Assembly (NCBI GenBank): GCA_000621185.1
Contig: JHYZ01000012.1
Location: 1 to 64,000, forward strand
Direction: 5' to 3'
DNA: 64,000 nucleotides
Source of the DNA: Franconibacter pulveris DSM 19144
GTDB taxonomy: Bacteria > Pseudomonadota > Gammaproteobacteria > Enterobacterales > Enterobacteriaceae
Shown: piece after piece, positions 50,026-59,347 of the stretch
How the letters are laid out: each line of letters opens with the position of its first letter
Position numbering within the stretch: the first letter of the stretch is position 1
The notes under the pieces: model-generated
What the model saw: the letters and a program-made list of their open reading frames with translations, nothing else
Database searches by the model: none
What the model was told of the DNA's origin: nothing
Position numbers and translations under genes: made by a program

Positions 50026-51123
50026 ATGCCGTCCGAAAAACTGTTTACCCCGCTTAAAGTGGGCGCTGTTACCGTTCCGAACCGCGTCTTTATGGCGCCG
50101 CTGACCCGTCTGCGCAGCATCGAGCCAGGCGATATTCCTACCGCGATGATGGTGGAGTATTACCGCCAGCGCGCCAGCTCTGGTCTTATCATCAGCGAAG
50201 CGACGCAGGTTTCCGCGCAGGCGAAAGGTTATGCGGGGGCTCCGGGTCTGCATAGCGATGAACAGGTAGCGGCGTGGAAAAAAATCACTGCGGCGGTACA
50301 TGAAAAAGCAGGCCGCATCGCCGTACAGCTCTGGCACACCGGCCGCATTTCTCACAGCAGCCTGCAGCCTGGCGGCGAAGCGCCGGTGGCTCCGTCCGCT
50401 ATCAACTCCGGCACGCGTACTTCTCTGCGTGATGAAAACGGCAAAGCTATCCGTGTAGACACCACGACGCCGCGCGCGCTGGAAACGCACGAAATTCCGG
50501 GCATCGTCGACGATTTCCGCAAGGCGGTAGGCAACGCGCGCGACGCCGGTTTCGATCTGGTCGAGCTGCACTCCGCTCACGGCTACCTGCTGCACCAGTT
50601 CCTCTCCCCGAGCGCCAACCAGCGTAACGACCAGTACGGCGGCAGCGTAGAAAACCGCGCGCGTCTGGTGCTGGAAGTGGTCGACGCGGTCAGCAAAGAG
50701 TGGAGCGCCGATCGCATCGGCATTCGCCTGTCGCCTGTCGGCACGTTCCAGAATGTGGATAACGGCCCGGATGAAGAAGCGGATGCGCTTTACCTGATTG
50801 AAGAACTTAACAAACGCGGCATCGCCTATCTGCACCTGTCCGAGCCGGACTGGGCGGGCGGCGCGCCTTACAGCGATGAGTTCCGCCAGAAAGTGCGCGA
50901 GCGCTTTGACGGCGCGATTATCGGCGCCGGCGCTTATACCCGTGAAAAAGCCGAAGCGCTGATCGAAAAAGGACTGATTGATGCCGTCGCTTTTGGTCGC
51001 GACTACATCGCCAACCCGGACCTGGTGGAACGCCTGCGCAAAAAAGCAGCACTCAACCCGCAGCGCCCTGAATCCTTCTACGGCGGCGGCGCGGAAGGCT
51101 ACATCGATTACCCAACGCTTTAA
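50026..51123 (+). CDS. nemA: N-ethylmaleimide reductase NemA (old yellow enzyme family)
   Basis: NemA is an FMN-dependent ene-reductase that detoxifies N-ethylmaleimide, nitroaromatics and nitrate esters. The 365 residues form a TIM barrel. [13 protein letters not shown] (about 18-30), [10 protein letters not shown] (about 100-109) and [35 protein letters not shown] (about 177-212) carry the FMN and substrate-binding His residues. C-terminal [14 protein letters not shown] completes the phosphate site. The ribosome binding site is AGGAG. It lies 67 bp after nemR. Confidence 0.96.
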   Translation: MPSEKLFTPLKVGAVTVPNRVFMAPLTRLRSIEPGDIPTAMMVEYYRQRASSGLIISEATQVSAQAKGYAGAPGLHSDEQVAAWKKITAAVHEKAGRIAVQLWHTGRISHSSLQPGGEAPVAPSAINSGTRTSLRDENGKAIRVDTTTPRALETHEIPGIVDDFRKAVGNARDAGFDLVELHSAHGYLLHQFLSPSANQRNDQYGGSVENRARLVLEVVDAVSKEWSADRIGIRLSPVGTFQNVDNGPDEEADALYLIEELNKRGIAYLHLSEPDWAGGAPYSDEFRQKVRERFDGAIIGAGAYTREKAEALIEKGLIDAVAFGRDYIANPDLVERLRKKAALNPQRPESFYGGGAEGYIDYPTL

Positions 51124-51216
51124 TCCCTTCATTGATAGCGGCGTTCTTTCGCCGCTATACTCATAACAGTGCTTTAACAAACCACGACTTACATTTCATA
51201 GATTTAAGAGGATATT

Positions 51217-51624
51217 ATGCGCTTACTTCACACCATGCTGCGCGTCGGCGATCTGCAACGCTCTATTGATTTCTACACCAACGTGCTGGGCATGAAGCTG
51301 CTGCGCACCAGCGAAAACCCGGAATATAAATATTCTCTGGCGTTTGTCGGTTATGGCCCGGAGAGCGAAGAAGCGGTTATCGAACTGACCTACAACTGGG
51401 GCGTGGAGAGCTATGAACTCGGCACCGCTTACGGCCACATCGCCATTAGCGTGGAAAACGCGGCGCAAGCCTGCGAGCGCATTCGCAACAACGGCGGCAA
51501 CGTGACGCGTGAAGCGGGCCCGGTTAAAGGCGGTTCCACCGTTATCGCGTTTGTGGAAGATCCGGACGGCTACAAGATTGAGCTTATCGAAGAAAAAGAC
51601 GCCGGTCGCGGCCTCGGCAACTGA
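51217..51624 (+). CDS. gloA: Glyoxalase I
   Basis: GloA converts the hemithioacetal of methylglyoxal and glutathione to S-lactoylglutathione. The 135 residues carry the metal ligands His5 (MRLLHTML), a Glu near 56 ([11 protein letters not shown]), a His near 74 (AYGHIAISV) and a Glu near 122 (GYKIELIEE). In E. coli it is co-induced with nemRA by NemR. Here a small GC hairpin lies between nemA and gloA, leaving either read-through or its own promoter possible. Confidence 0.96.
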   Translation: MRLLHTMLRVGDLQRSIDFYTNVLGMKLLRTSENPEYKYSLAFVGYGPESEEAVIELTYNWGVESYELGTAYGHIAISVENAAQACERIRNNGGNVTREAGPVKGGSTVIAFVEDPDGYKIELIEEKDAGRGLGN

Positions 51625-51632
51625 TCCTTCCC

Positions 51633-51652
51633 GGCGGGCCTTCGCGCCCGCC
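51633..51652 (+). terminator. Hairpin after gloA
   Basis: The stem GGCGGGC/GCCCGCC with a six-base loop lies 9 bp after the gloA stop. It lacks a T-tract, so termination is uncertain. Confidence 0.4.
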
Positions 51653-51720
51653 CTGCTGCATCCCGTCCCGAAATTTGCCATAATACGCGCTGCTTTAACT
51701 CCCCATTATATGAGACCCTG

Positions 51721-52371
51721 ATGTCCGATACCCCGCAACTTGCAGGTCTGTGCGACCGTTTTCGTGGCTTTTACCCCGTCGTCATCGATGTGGAGACTGC
51801 CGGATTTAATGCCAAAACCGATGCGCTGCTGGAAATTGCCGCCGTCACCCTGAAGATGGACGAACAGGGTTGGCTCTCGCTGGATGAGACCCTTCACTTT
51901 CACGTCGAGCCCTTTGAAGGCGCTATTTTGCAGCCGGAAGCGTTGGCCTTTAACGGCATCGATCCGCACAATCCGTTGCGCGGCGCCGTAAGCGAATATG
52001 ACGCGCTGCACGCTATCTTTAAAATGGTGCGCAAGGGGATGAAGGAGAGCGACTGCAACCGGGCGATTATGGTGGCGCATAACGCGACATTCGATCACAG
52101 CTTTATGATGGCGGCAGCGCAGCGCGCTTCCCTGAAGCGCAACCCTTTTCATCCGTTTGTCACTTTTGACACGGCGGCGTTAAGCGGCCTGGCGCTGGGG
52201 CAAACGGTGCTGGCGAAAGCCTGCACCGCGGCGGGCCTTCCCTTCGATGCCACCCAGGCGCACTCCGCGCTTTACGATACCGAGCAGACGGCGCTGCTGT
52301 TTTGTGAAATCGTTAACCGCTGGAAGCGGCTCGGCGGCTGGCCGTTGCCTGCGGCGCAAGACACGCCATAA
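51721..52371 (+). CDS. rnt: Ribonuclease T
   Basis: RNase T is a DEDDh 3'-5' exonuclease that trims tRNA and 5S rRNA 3' ends. The 216 residues have Exo I with Asp23 and Glu25 ([11 protein letters not shown]), Exo II in [10 protein letters not shown] (about 120) and Exo III His/Asp in [12 protein letters not shown] (about 181-186). In K-12 the large helicase gene lhr follows; here a bidirectional terminator and grxD follow at once. Confidence 0.96.
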   Translation: MSDTPQLAGLCDRFRGFYPVVIDVETAGFNAKTDALLEIAAVTLKMDEQGWLSLDETLHFHVEPFEGAILQPEALAFNGIDPHNPLRGAVSEYDALHAIFKMVRKGMKESDCNRAIMVAHNATFDHSFMMAAAQRASLKRNPFHPFVTFDTAALSGLALGQTVLAKACTAAGLPFDATQAHSALYDTEQTALLFCEIVNRWKRLGGWPLPAAQDTP

Positions 52372-52399
52372 AAAAAGCGACCCGGTGGGTCGCTTTTTT
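52372..52399. terminator. Bidirectional terminator between rnt and grxD
   Basis: The stem AAAGCGACCC/GGGTCGCTTT has a three-base loop, with A and T runs on the two sides. It lies between the convergent rnt and grxD stops. Confidence 0.9.
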
Positions 52400-52411
52400 A
52401 TTACATCGGGC

Positions 52412-52759
52412 TTATTCAGCATCCGGCGTTTCAGATTTGTACTTCGCCGCGGTTTCTTTAATAAGCTGCTGCAGCTCGCCGCGCTGATACATTTCGATAA
52501 CGATATCGCAACCGCCGACCAGTTCGCCATCCACCCACAGCTGCGGGAAGGTCGGCCAGTTAGCGTATTTCGGCAGCTCGGCGCGGATATCCGGGTTTTG
52601 CAGAATATCCACGTAAGCGAAGCGCTCGCCGCAGGCGGAAAGCGCCTGCACGGCCTGGGCGGAGAAGCCACAGCTTGGCAGCTTCGGCGAACCTTTCATA
52701 TAAAGCAGGATGGGGTTTTCGGCGATCTGGCGCTGAATTTTTTCAAGGGTTGTGCTCAT
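52412..52759 (-). CDS. grxD: Monothiol glutaredoxin GrxD (Grx4)
   Basis: GrxD is a CGFS-type monothiol glutaredoxin that holds and transfers [2Fe-2S] clusters. The 115 residues have the active-site motif CGFS at Cys30 (KLPSCGFSAQ), WPTFPQLWVDGELVGGCDIV with the cis-Pro and GG glutathione-binding positions, and a C-terminal helix. E. coli GrxD has the same length. Upstream is the AT-rich region shared with the divergent mepH. Confidence 0.96.
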   Translation of the reverse strand: MSTTLEKIQRQIAENPILLYMKGSPKLPSCGFSAQAVQALSACGERFAYVDILQNPDIRAELPKYANWPTFPQLWVDGELVGGCDIVIEMYQRGELQQLIKETAAKYKSETPDAE

Positions 52760-53102
52760 TGTCTTGCTTCCTCAAGCTTCTTAACGGCAGGAGCTTTTCA
52801 TTGTAACGGCCGGGCGCAAATTTTGCGCTGACCGCCACGCCCGTAGCCGGGGTTAAACATTCATTAAGAATAACACTTTTATGTCGCCGATCGGCATACT
52901 ATCTTTGCCGACAGCTCGCTTTACATACCGACAACGCGACGCGGGAAAGCGGAAAAATGCACATTTTTTTTGCGCTTGATAACGAAACGTATCGATGACG
53001 GCAAATGGCTATTAACTTTTGTCATTTTTTTAGATTAGAATCGGCTGGTTTTTAAAAAATCATACGCGGGCACGATTGCCGCCATCATCAGGGGAATGCT
53101 CA
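52760..53102. other. Intergenic region between divergent grxD and mepH
   Basis: These 343 bp are AT-rich toward mepH and hold no credible small gene. A near-palindrome GCGCAAATTTTGCGC lies around 52814 on the grxD side. The stretch before mepH has poly-T runs and -10-like TAGAAT near 53035. I could not identify a specific regulator site. Confidence 0.5.
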
Positions 53103-53930
53103 GTGGCGCGGATTAATAAAATCACCATCACGCTCTGTGCTCTATTTTTTACCAGTCTGACACTGAGTCCGTTAACGCACGCTTCAGAAAACGCGCGTCC
53201 GTCGGCTATTCAAAAGGCGCATAACGCTAAAACGAAGAAGCAAAGCAGCCAGATTAAAACCACCAGCAAGCAAAAATCCTCAGGCAAAACCTCTACTAAG
53301 CGCGTCGCCTCTTCTTCCAGCAAAAAAGCCAAAGCGTCAGCATCCGGTAAAACACTCGCCCGGCGCGGTAAAATCTCCTCTTCTGACTTAACGCTGAAAG
53401 GCAAAAAAGCGCAGACGCTGGCCTACACCGAGCAGTGCACCAAACGCAAAGGTCATAAAAAACGCTGTGTGAAAGTTAAATCGGACCAGCCGACCACCAT
53501 CGCCGCAGCGCATAAGCTTCGCGTGCAGAAAGCGCAAAAAACGGCGCTGACTAAGCTAATGGGCCAGATAGGCAAGCCTTATCGCTGGGGCGGCACCTCG
53601 CCGCGCACCGGCTTTGATTGCAGCGGGCTCATCTACTACGCCTATAAGGATTTGGTGAAATTCCGCATTCCGCGTACCGCGAATGAGATGTACCACCTGC
53701 GCGACGCCGCCCCGGTTGACCGAGGCGAGCTGGAGAGCGGCGATCTGGTCTTCTTCCGCACTCAGGGGCGCGGCACCGCCGATCACGTGGGCGTTTATGT
53801 CGGCAACGGCAAGTTTATCCAGTCTCCGCGCAGCGGTCGGGATATTCAGATAACTTCACTGAGCGAAGATTACTGGCAGCGTCACTATGTTGGCGCGCGT
53901 CGGGTGATGACGCCGCGCACCATCCGCTGA
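53103..53930 (+). CDS. mepH: Murein DD-endopeptidase MepH (NlpC/P60 family)
   Basis: MepH cleaves D-Ala-mDAP crosslinks to allow murein expansion. The 275 residues from the GTG start give VARINKITITLCALFFTSLTL, a signal peptide as in E. coli; a frame nine codons longer weakens that signal. A lysine/serine-rich low-complexity linker (about 30-110) precedes the NlpC/P60 domain. The catalytic Cys is in GFDCSGLIYYAY (about 178) and the His in TADHVGVYVGNG (about 230). In K-12 sodB follows; here the gene runs into a terminator shared with ydhP. Confidence 0.94.
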   Translation: MARINKITITLCALFFTSLTLSPLTHASENARPSAIQKAHNAKTKKQSSQIKTTSKQKSSGKTSTKRVASSSSKKAKASASGKTLARRGKISSSDLTLKGKKAQTLAYTEQCTKRKGHKKRCVKVKSDQPTTIAAAHKLRVQKAQKTALTKLMGQIGKPYRWGGTSPRTGFDCSGLIYYAYKDLVKFRIPRTANEMYHLRDAAPVDRGELESGDLVFFRTQGRGTADHVGVYVGNGKFIQSPRSGRDIQITSLSEDYWQRHYVGARRVMTPRTIR

Positions 53931-53942
53931 ATTTTAAACAAA

Positions 53943-53972
53943 AAAAAGGGAAGCCTGCGCTTCCCTTTTTTA
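53943..53972. terminator. Bidirectional terminator between mepH and ydhP
   Basis: The stem AAAAAGGGAAGC/GCTTCCCTTTTT with a four-base loop fills the 43-bp gap between the convergent stops. Confidence 0.92.
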
Positions 53973-53973
53973 T

Positions 53974-55140
53974 TTATTCCGCCGCGAAGGCTTTTTCAGC
54001 ATTGCGCCGTGAGGAAAAGAGGACCAGCAGCAGCCCCAGCGCGGCGATAATCGCCCCCATTACCGGTACAAAGCTGTAGCCAAGACCCGCCTGGATAACC
54101 GCGCCGCCTGCCGCCGCCCCCAGCGCGTTGCCGAGGTTGAACGCGCCGATGTTCACCGAAGAAGAAAGGCCCGGCGCTTCGCTCGCCACGCGCATTACGC
54201 GCATCTGCAACGGCGGCACCACGGCAAAGGTCGCCGCGCCCCAGATAACCATGCTCACCGCCGCGCCCACCTCGCTGCGCGCCAGCAGCGGGATAGCGGC
54301 CATAATCACAATCAGCAGCAGCAGGAAGCCTTTAAGCGTGCCGTTGACCGAACGATCCGCCAGACGTCCGCCAAGGTAGTTGCCAATTGAGAAGCCTACG
54401 CCAATCAGCACCAGCATGCCGGTAATAAATGCAGGCGTAGCGTCAGTCACTTTATGCAGCACTGGCGCAATATAGGTATAAAGCGTAAACATCGCGCCAG
54501 CGCCGAGGACCGTCGTCAGCAACGCGCTGACCACCTGCGGGCGCATCAGCACGGCCAGTTCGCTCTTCACATCGGGGCGTTCGCCCGCGCTGCCTTTCGG
54601 CAAGGAGAAAAAGAGGCTTATCATAGAGACGACGCCCAGCCCGGCGGTCGCCAGGAATGACATACGCCAGCCGATAACTTCGCCAAGCCAGGTCGCCGCA
54701 GGCACGCCGCCAATGTTGGCGATAGTCAGTCCCATAAACATGGTCGCCACCGCGCTCGCTTGCTTATGTTTCGGCACCACGCTTGCCGCCACGACGGACC
54801 CCAGCCCAAAGAAAGCGCCATGGTTGAGGCTGGTGAGGATGCGCGACGCCAGCAGCGTGCCGTAATCCGGCGAAATGGCCGAGAGGACGTTGCCGACGGT
54901 AAAAATCGCCATCAGGAAGATAAGCGCGTTGCGGCGCGAGCGGTGCGAAAGCAGCAGCGTCATCAGCGGCGCGCCAACCATTACCCCTATCGCATAGGCG
55001 CTAATCAACATGCCAGCGGCGGGTATAGACACATCAACGCCTTTCGCGATAACCGGCAGCAACCCCATCGGCGAGAACTCGGTGGTGCCGATACCAAAAG
55101 CGCCAATCGCCAGCGCCAGTAAAGGAAAATTAACTCTCAT
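53974..55140 (-). CDS. ydhP: MFS transporter YdhP (DHA1 family)
   Basis: YdhP is a predicted proton-driven efflux protein of the arabinose/DHA1 branch of the MFS. The 388 residues give 12 hydrophobic helices. The N-terminal FGIGTTEFSPMGLLPVIAKGVDVSIPAAGMLISAYAIGVMVGAPLMTLLLSHRSRRNALI contains the loop 2-3 signature region. ANIGGVPAATWLGEVIGWRMSF is motif C-like. The substrate is unknown. Confidence 0.92.
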   Translation of the reverse strand: MRVNFPLLALAIGAFGIGTTEFSPMGLLPVIAKGVDVSIPAAGMLISAYAIGVMVGAPLMTLLLSHRSRRNALIFLMAIFTVGNVLSAISPDYGTLLASRILTSLNHGAFFGLGSVVAASVVPKHKQASAVATMFMGLTIANIGGVPAATWLGEVIGWRMSFLATAGLGVVSMISLFFSLPKGSAGERPDVKSELAVLMRPQVVSALLTTVLGAGAMFTLYTYIAPVLHKVTDATPAFITGMLVLIGVGFSIGNYLGGRLADRSVNGTLKGFLLLLIVIMAAIPLLARSEVGAAVSMVIWGAATFAVVPPLQMRVMRVASEAPGLSSSVNIGAFNLGNALGAAAGGAVIQAGLGYSFVPVMGAIIAALGLLLVLFSSRRNAEKAFAAE

Positions 55141-55353
55141 GCAAAACTCCAGACAAAACGAGAGAGCGTCAGCGGCGGTTGCGCAACTGACAAGAACGGA
55201 ATGCCAATCAGCATGTCAGATATAGCTTTGGGACAGAAGTCACAAGAATCGCAAAAGATATTTGCGATTTTGTTAAGGGTGTAGCTTTTTTGTTATTTGC
55301 TAATGATTACCCGAACGGGCAATAAAAGAAAGGACAACGTGGGGATTTATAAG

Positions 55354-55390
55354 GAAAAATGATGAGGAGAGGGAAAGTTAACCCCTCTCC
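55354..55390 (-). terminator. Probable ynhF terminator
   Basis: On the minus strand the stem GGAGAGGG/CCCTCTCC is followed by TCATCATTTTTCC. It begins 12 bp after the ynhF stop codon. Confidence 0.6.
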
Positions 55391-55401
55391 CGGCAAGCGA
55401 A

Positions 55402-55491
55402 TCAGTGCATTACCGCCGTCAGCGCCGAAGCCACAATCAGACCCAGCACAACGACGGTGGTAACCAGCGAAAATTTCAGTTCGGTACTCAT
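55402..55491 (-). CDS. ynhF: Small membrane protein YnhF, 29 residues
   Basis: A short frame encodes MSTELKFSLVTTVVVLGLIV followed by nine more residues ending TAVMH. It is one hydrophobic helix with a short polar N-terminus. It closely matches E. coli YnhF, a 29-residue stress-induced inner-membrane protein located between ydhP and purR, exactly as here. AAAGGAG lies seven bases before the ATG. The rest of the 645-bp ydhP-purR interval holds purR regulatory DNA and no other gene that I can support. Confidence 0.9.
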   Translation of the reverse strand: MSTELKFSLVTTVVVLGLIVASALTAVMH

Positions 55492-55725
55492 TTGTTCTCC
55501 TTTTTAACCCTACAAAAAGCGGGTGCGCTTCATTTTTACATAGTCCAACGCAAAAATCCTCTTTGATTTAGTCTGATATGCGTTTTCCCTCTTCCCCTTT
55601 TGCGCAAGATCGGCCAAAATTCTCGGCTAATTTATTATGTACCGGCCATTACCCCCCTCTCCTTCCAGCCGAACTGGCTTTTCCCGGCCTGATGCAACGT
55701 TTTCGTTGCCGCAAGGGGGTAGCGT

Positions 55726-55741
55726 AGGCAAACGTTTAACC
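55726..55741. promoter_or_regulatory. PurR operator O1 of purR
   Basis: AGGCAAACGTTTAACC matches the PurR box (core GCAAACGTTT) and lies 45 bp before the purR start, where E. coli purR has its autoregulatory O1. Confidence 0.8.
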
Positions 55742-55785
55742 AGCGTTTTTTCAGGAAGTTAGGGCATGGTCTGGAGTGACAACTA

Positions 55786-56811
55786 ATGGCAACAATTAAA
55801 GACGTCGCGAAGCGAGCAAACGTTTCCACTACAACTGTATCACATGTAATTAACAAAACCCGTTTTGTCGCGGAAGAGACGCGCAACGCGGTATGGGCGG
55901 CAATTAAAGAACTGCACTACTCGCCGAGCGCCGTGGCGCGCAGTCTTAAGGTTAACCACACCAAATCCATCGGTCTGCTTGCGACCAGCAGCGAGGCGCC
56001 CTATTTCGCAGAGATCATCGAAGCGGTGGAAAACAGCTGTTTCGCCAAGGGTTACACGCTGATTCTTGGCAACGCTCATAACAACCTGGAAAAACAGCGC
56101 GCTTACCTGTCGATGATGGCGCAAAAACGCGTCGACGGCCTGCTGGTAATGTGCTCCGAATATCCGCAGTCGCTGCTCAGCATGCTGGAAGAGTACCGTC
56201 ACATTCCTATGGTGGTGATGGACTGGGGCGAGGCAAAAGCGGATTTCACCGACTCGGTAATCGATAACGCTTTCCAGGGCGGATATATCGCCGGGCGCTA
56301 TTTAATCGAACGCGGTCATCGCGAAATTGGCGTTATCCCGGGGCCGCTTGAGCGCAACACCGGCGCAGGCCGCCTGGCAGGCTTTATGAAGGCGCTGAAG
56401 GAAGCGATGATCTCAATGCCGGAAAACTGGATTGTCCAGGGCGACTTCGAGCCGGAATCGGGCTACCGCGCCATGCAGCAGATGCTTTCGCAGCCGCATC
56501 GCCCCACCGCAGTCTTTTGCGGCGGCGATATCATGGCGATGGGCGCGATTTGCGCCGCCGACGAGATGGGGCTGCGCGTACCGCACGATATTTCTATTAT
56601 CGGCTATGACAACGTGCGCAACGCCCGCTATTTCAGCCCGGCGCTGACCACTATTCATCAGCCGAAAGAGACTCTCGGCCAGACGGCGTTCAACATGCTG
56701 CTGGACCGTATTGTCAACAAGCGTGAAGAGTCGCAGACCATTGAAGTGCATCCGCGTCTGATTGAGCGCCGCTCCGTGGCGGACGGTCCCTTCCGCGACT
56801 ATCGCCGCTAA
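55786..56811 (+). CDS. purR: Purine repressor PurR
   Basis: PurR is the LacI-family repressor of purine synthesis genes; hypoxanthine or guanine is its corepressor. The 341 residues have the E. coli length. The helix-turn-helix and hinge are [33 protein letters not shown] and [18 protein letters not shown] (to about 62). The corepressor domain has [18 protein letters not shown] and GFMKAL blocks. Operators O1 (upstream) and O2 (inside codons 10-15) indicate autoregulation. Confidence 0.97.
   Translation: MATIKDVAKRANVSTTTVSHVINKTRFVAEETRNAVWAAIKELHYSPSAVARSLKVNHTKSIGLLATSSEAPYFAEIIEAVENSCFAKGYTLILGNAHNNLEKQRAYLSMMAQKRVDGLLVMCSEYPQSLLSMLEEYRHIPMVVMDWGEAKADFTDSVIDNAFQGGYIAGRYLIERGHREIGVIPGPLERNTGAGRLAGFMKALKEAMISMPENWIVQGDFEPESGYRAMQQMLSQPHRPTAVFCGGDIMAMGAICAADEMGLRVPHDISIIGYDNVRNARYFSPALTTIHQPKETLGQTAFNMLLDRIVNKREESQTIEVHPRLIERRSVADGPFRDYRR
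55814..55829. promoter_or_regulatory. PurR operator O2 inside the purR coding region
   Basis: GAGCAAACGTTTCCAC has the PurR core and lies in codons 10-15 of purR, the position of O2 in E. coli, where bound repressor acts as a road-block. Confidence 0.75.
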
Positions 56812-56827
56812 TCCTGCCGGGGGCCGG

Positions 56828-57739
56828 TTAATCCGGCTCCCGCAACCACTCCCGGTTCAACGTCTCACTGTCGCCTAAATAATCCAACAGCCACTGCAAC
56901 GCCGGAGAGGCGTCGTTTTGCCGCCACGTCAGGCAACAGGCGGCGTCCGGGAACGGGTTTTCCAGCATCAGCGCCCGCCACTCGCCGCGTTTAAGCCACG
57001 GGCGCGCGAAATGCGACGGCACCATGCCGACGCACAAACCCGCGCTCAGGCAATCCGCCGCTGAAGGCCAGTCCGGCACAATCACCCGACGCTGGTTATC
57101 CAGCAGCCAGGTAATGCGCTTGGGCAGCGAACGCGACGTATCCTCCAGCACCAGCGAGGGCCATTCGCGCAGCTGGTCGTCACTAAGCGGCGCGTTCTGT
57201 TGCGCAAGAGGGTGCTGGCTTGCCACCACGCAATGCCAGCTCAACATGCCCATATCCCTAAATGCATAGCGGCCGCCTACCGGAATCGCCTGCGTCGCGC
57301 CAATCGCCACCTCCACGCGTTCATCCGCCAGCGCGTCCCAGACGCCATTGAAAACCTCCTGAGAAATTTTCAGTTCGACATCGTTAAAATGCCGATAGAA
57401 ATCCAGCACCAGCTGGCGGGTGCGTTCGGGGCGGACAATGTTATCGACAGCGATAGAAAGCTGCCCGCGCCAGCCGTTGGCTATTTGCTGGCACTGTTGA
57501 CGCGTGATCATCATTTTTTTGATAACAGAACGCCCTTCTTTTAAAAACCAGGCGCCGGCGGGCGTGAGCACTACGTCACGATGGCGACGTTCAAAGAGCG
57601 GCACCGCCAGCCATTCCTCCAGTTGTCGGACCGTATAGCTGACGGCTGAGGGTACGCGATGCAACTCCTGGGCCGCCGCGCTGAAACTTCCGCTGCGGGC
57701 AACCGCATCAACCACTTCCAGAGAATATTCGGACCACAT
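56828..57739 (-). CDS. punR: LysR-family regulator PunR (YdhB)
   Basis: PunR activates the divergent purine nucleoside transporter gene punC in E. coli. The 303 residues have an N-terminal winged helix (about 2-60, AVARSGSFSAAAQELHRVPSAVSYTVRQLEEWL) and an effector domain. A 108-bp divergent region separates it from punC and must hold its operator. The lack of a clear T-N11-A palindrome by eye leaves the site unplaced. Confidence 0.92.
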   Translation of the reverse strand: MWSEYSLEVVDAVARSGSFSAAAQELHRVPSAVSYTVRQLEEWLAVPLFERRHRDVVLTPAGAWFLKEGRSVIKKMMITRQQCQQIANGWRGQLSIAVDNIVRPERTRQLVLDFYRHFNDVELKISQEVFNGVWDALADERVEVAIGATQAIPVGGRYAFRDMGMLSWHCVVASQHPLAQQNAPLSDDQLREWPSLVLEDTSRSLPKRITWLLDNQRRVIVPDWPSAADCLSAGLCVGMVPSHFARPWLKRGEWRALMLENPFPDAACCLTWRQNDASPALQWLLDYLGDSETLNREWLREPD

Positions 57740-57847
57740 GTTATGCCTGCAAAATTTTTGAACGCAATCGCCAAATATTAGCGTTTCACATTGCAGGCTG
57801 CACTCTTTACACTCGCGGTCTTCGTTAAAGCGTCATAAGAGGAACCT

Positions 57848-59050
57848 ATGCAACCCTCGAAAATTTTTCTTGTCTGGCTGGCCGGGCTTAGCGTGCTCGG
57901 CTTTCTGGCGACCGATATGTATCTGCCCGCTTTCGCCGCTATTCAGCAGGATCTGCAAACGCAGGCGGCGGCCATCAGCGCCTCCCTGAGCCTGTTTCTG
58001 GCGGGTTTCGCCGTGGCGCAGCTGCTCTGGGGACCGCTTTCAGATCGCTTTGGTCGCCGTCCCGTTCTGCTGACGGGCCTTGCGATTTTCGCCGTCGGCT
58101 GCATAGGTATGCTGTGGGTGGAAAACGCGGCGGCGCTGCTGGCGTTGCGCTTCGTGCAGGCGGTAGGCGTGTGCGCCGCCGCGGTTATCTGGCAGGCGCT
58201 GGTGACGGATTACTACCCGGCGCACCGCGTTAACCGTATTTTCGCGACGATTATGCCGCTGGTGGGGCTTTCTCCGGCTCTGGCGCCGCTGCTGGGCAGC
58301 TGGCTGCTGAACCATTTCGAATGGCGGGCCATTTTCGTCGTACTGTTCGCCGTGACGCTGCTGCTGATGTTGCCGGCGCTGCGCCTGCAGCCGCGTGTTA
58401 AACCCGCGGCTGAACCGCAGGCGGAAAAAATCCGCTTTGGCACCCTGCTGCGCTCATCCGCTTATCGCGGCAACGTGCTTATTTACGCCGCCTGCTCCGC
58501 CAGTTTTTTCGCCTGGCTCACCGGCTCACCCTTTATTCTTAGTGAAATGGGCTACAGCCCTGCTGTAATTGGCTTAAGTTATGTGCCGCAGACGATTGCT
58601 TTTCTTATCGGCGGCTACGGCTGCCGCGCTGCGCTGCAACGCTTGCCGGGCGCGCAACTGCTGCCCTGGCTGCTGATAGCGTTTGCTCTGAGCGTGGCGG
58701 CGACCTGGGCTGTGGGGTTGTATGAAAACGCGACCCTGACGATGCTGCTCATTCCCTTCTGTCTGATGGCGATGGCGAATGGCGCTATCTATCCGATTGT
58801 CGTGGCGGCGGCGCTGCAGCCGTTCCCACAGGCTACCGGGCGTGCGGCGGCGTTGCAGAATACGCTGCAACTGGGGCTCTGTTTTATCGCCAGTCTGCTG
58901 GTTTCCTGGCTGGTCGCCGCGCCGCTGTTTTCCACCACCAGCGTGATGTTAGGGACGGTGCTGCTGGTGGGCTGGGGCTATAAAATGCGGGGCCTGAAGG
59001 TGGTAGAAACTGAGCGGCAACCCGCGCAGTCTTCGCCGCACGCATCATAA
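57848..59050 (+). CDS. punC: Purine nucleoside transporter PunC (YdhC), MFS Bcr/CflA-like
   Basis: PunC is a 12-helix MFS protein shown in E. coli to take up purine nucleosides, adenosine in particular. The 400 residues carry the loop 2-3 motif [17 protein letters not shown] (about 59-75) and helix-4/5 block [24 protein letters not shown]. Its gene lies beside purR and, with add upstream in the window, fits purine salvage. The ribosome binding site is AGAGGAA. Confidence 0.93.
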   Translation: MQPSKIFLVWLAGLSVLGFLATDMYLPAFAAIQQDLQTQAAAISASLSLFLAGFAVAQLLWGPLSDRFGRRPVLLTGLAIFAVGCIGMLWVENAAALLALRFVQAVGVCAAAVIWQALVTDYYPAHRVNRIFATIMPLVGLSPALAPLLGSWLLNHFEWRAIFVVLFAVTLLLMLPALRLQPRVKPAAEPQAEKIRFGTLLRSSAYRGNVLIYAACSASFFAWLTGSPFILSEMGYSPAVIGLSYVPQTIAFLIGGYGCRAALQRLPGAQLLPWLLIAFALSVAATWAVGLYENATLTMLLIPFCLMAMANGAIYPIVVAAALQPFPQATGRAAALQNTLQLGLCFIASLLVSWLVAAPLFSTTSVMLGTVLLVGWGYKMRGLKVVETERQPAQSSPHAS

Positions 59051-59123
59051 CGGCATCGATAATGTCATATTTATGTAATTAGGTTGCTAACAATATTCGG
59101 TTGAATCATCAGAATTTGCCGCC

Positions 59124-59129
59124 TATACT
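59124..59129 (+). promoter_or_regulatory. cfa distal promoter P1, -10 element
   Basis: TATACT preceded by GCC gives an expected start near 59136, 212 bases before the cfa ATG. That equals the long-leader transcript known in E. coli and Salmonella. No strong -35 is visible. Confidence 0.55.
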
Positions 59130-59170
59130 GATTCGCGGCTTTGCAATAAATCTCATAAATATTATGCAGT

Positions 59171-59196
59171 AACGGGAGCCGGAGCGCTCCCGTTTT
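59171..59196 (+). terminator. Terminator-like hairpin inside the cfa leader
   Basis: The stem AACGGGAGC/GCTCCCGTT with a six-base loop runs into TTTT. It lies 42 bases after the cfa -10 element and 120 bp after punC. It could terminate punC transcripts or attenuate the long cfa mRNA. Confidence 0.55.
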
Positions 59197-59240
59197 GCTA
59201 TGGAAGGCTTTTCTGGCAAGGGTATCCTCCCTTCCTCTGT

Positions 59241-59251
59241 TCTACGTCGGA
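59241..59251 (+). promoter_or_regulatory. Predicted RydC sRNA pairing site in the cfa leader
   Basis: TCTACGTCGGA is complementary, with one G-U pair, to the conserved 5' end of RydC as I recall it. It lies 97-107 bases before the cfa start codon, the place of the known RydC site that stabilises the long cfa mRNA. RydC itself is not in the window. Confidence 0.55.
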
Positions 59252-59304
59252 TATCAGGCACGCGGATTAGTCCGTGAGATTTCTCACCAGCCTCAAATTG
59301 CGAC

Positions 59305-59310
59305 TACGCT
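59305..59310 (+). promoter_or_regulatory. cfa proximal promoter P2, sigma-S type -10
   Basis: C-TACGCT is a sigma-S-like -10 and would start transcription about 31 bases before the ATG, as for the stationary-phase promoter of E. coli cfa. Confidence 0.5.
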
Positions 59311-59347
59311 GTTTGAAGGTTCTGATCACACAGGTGATGGAGAAGCT

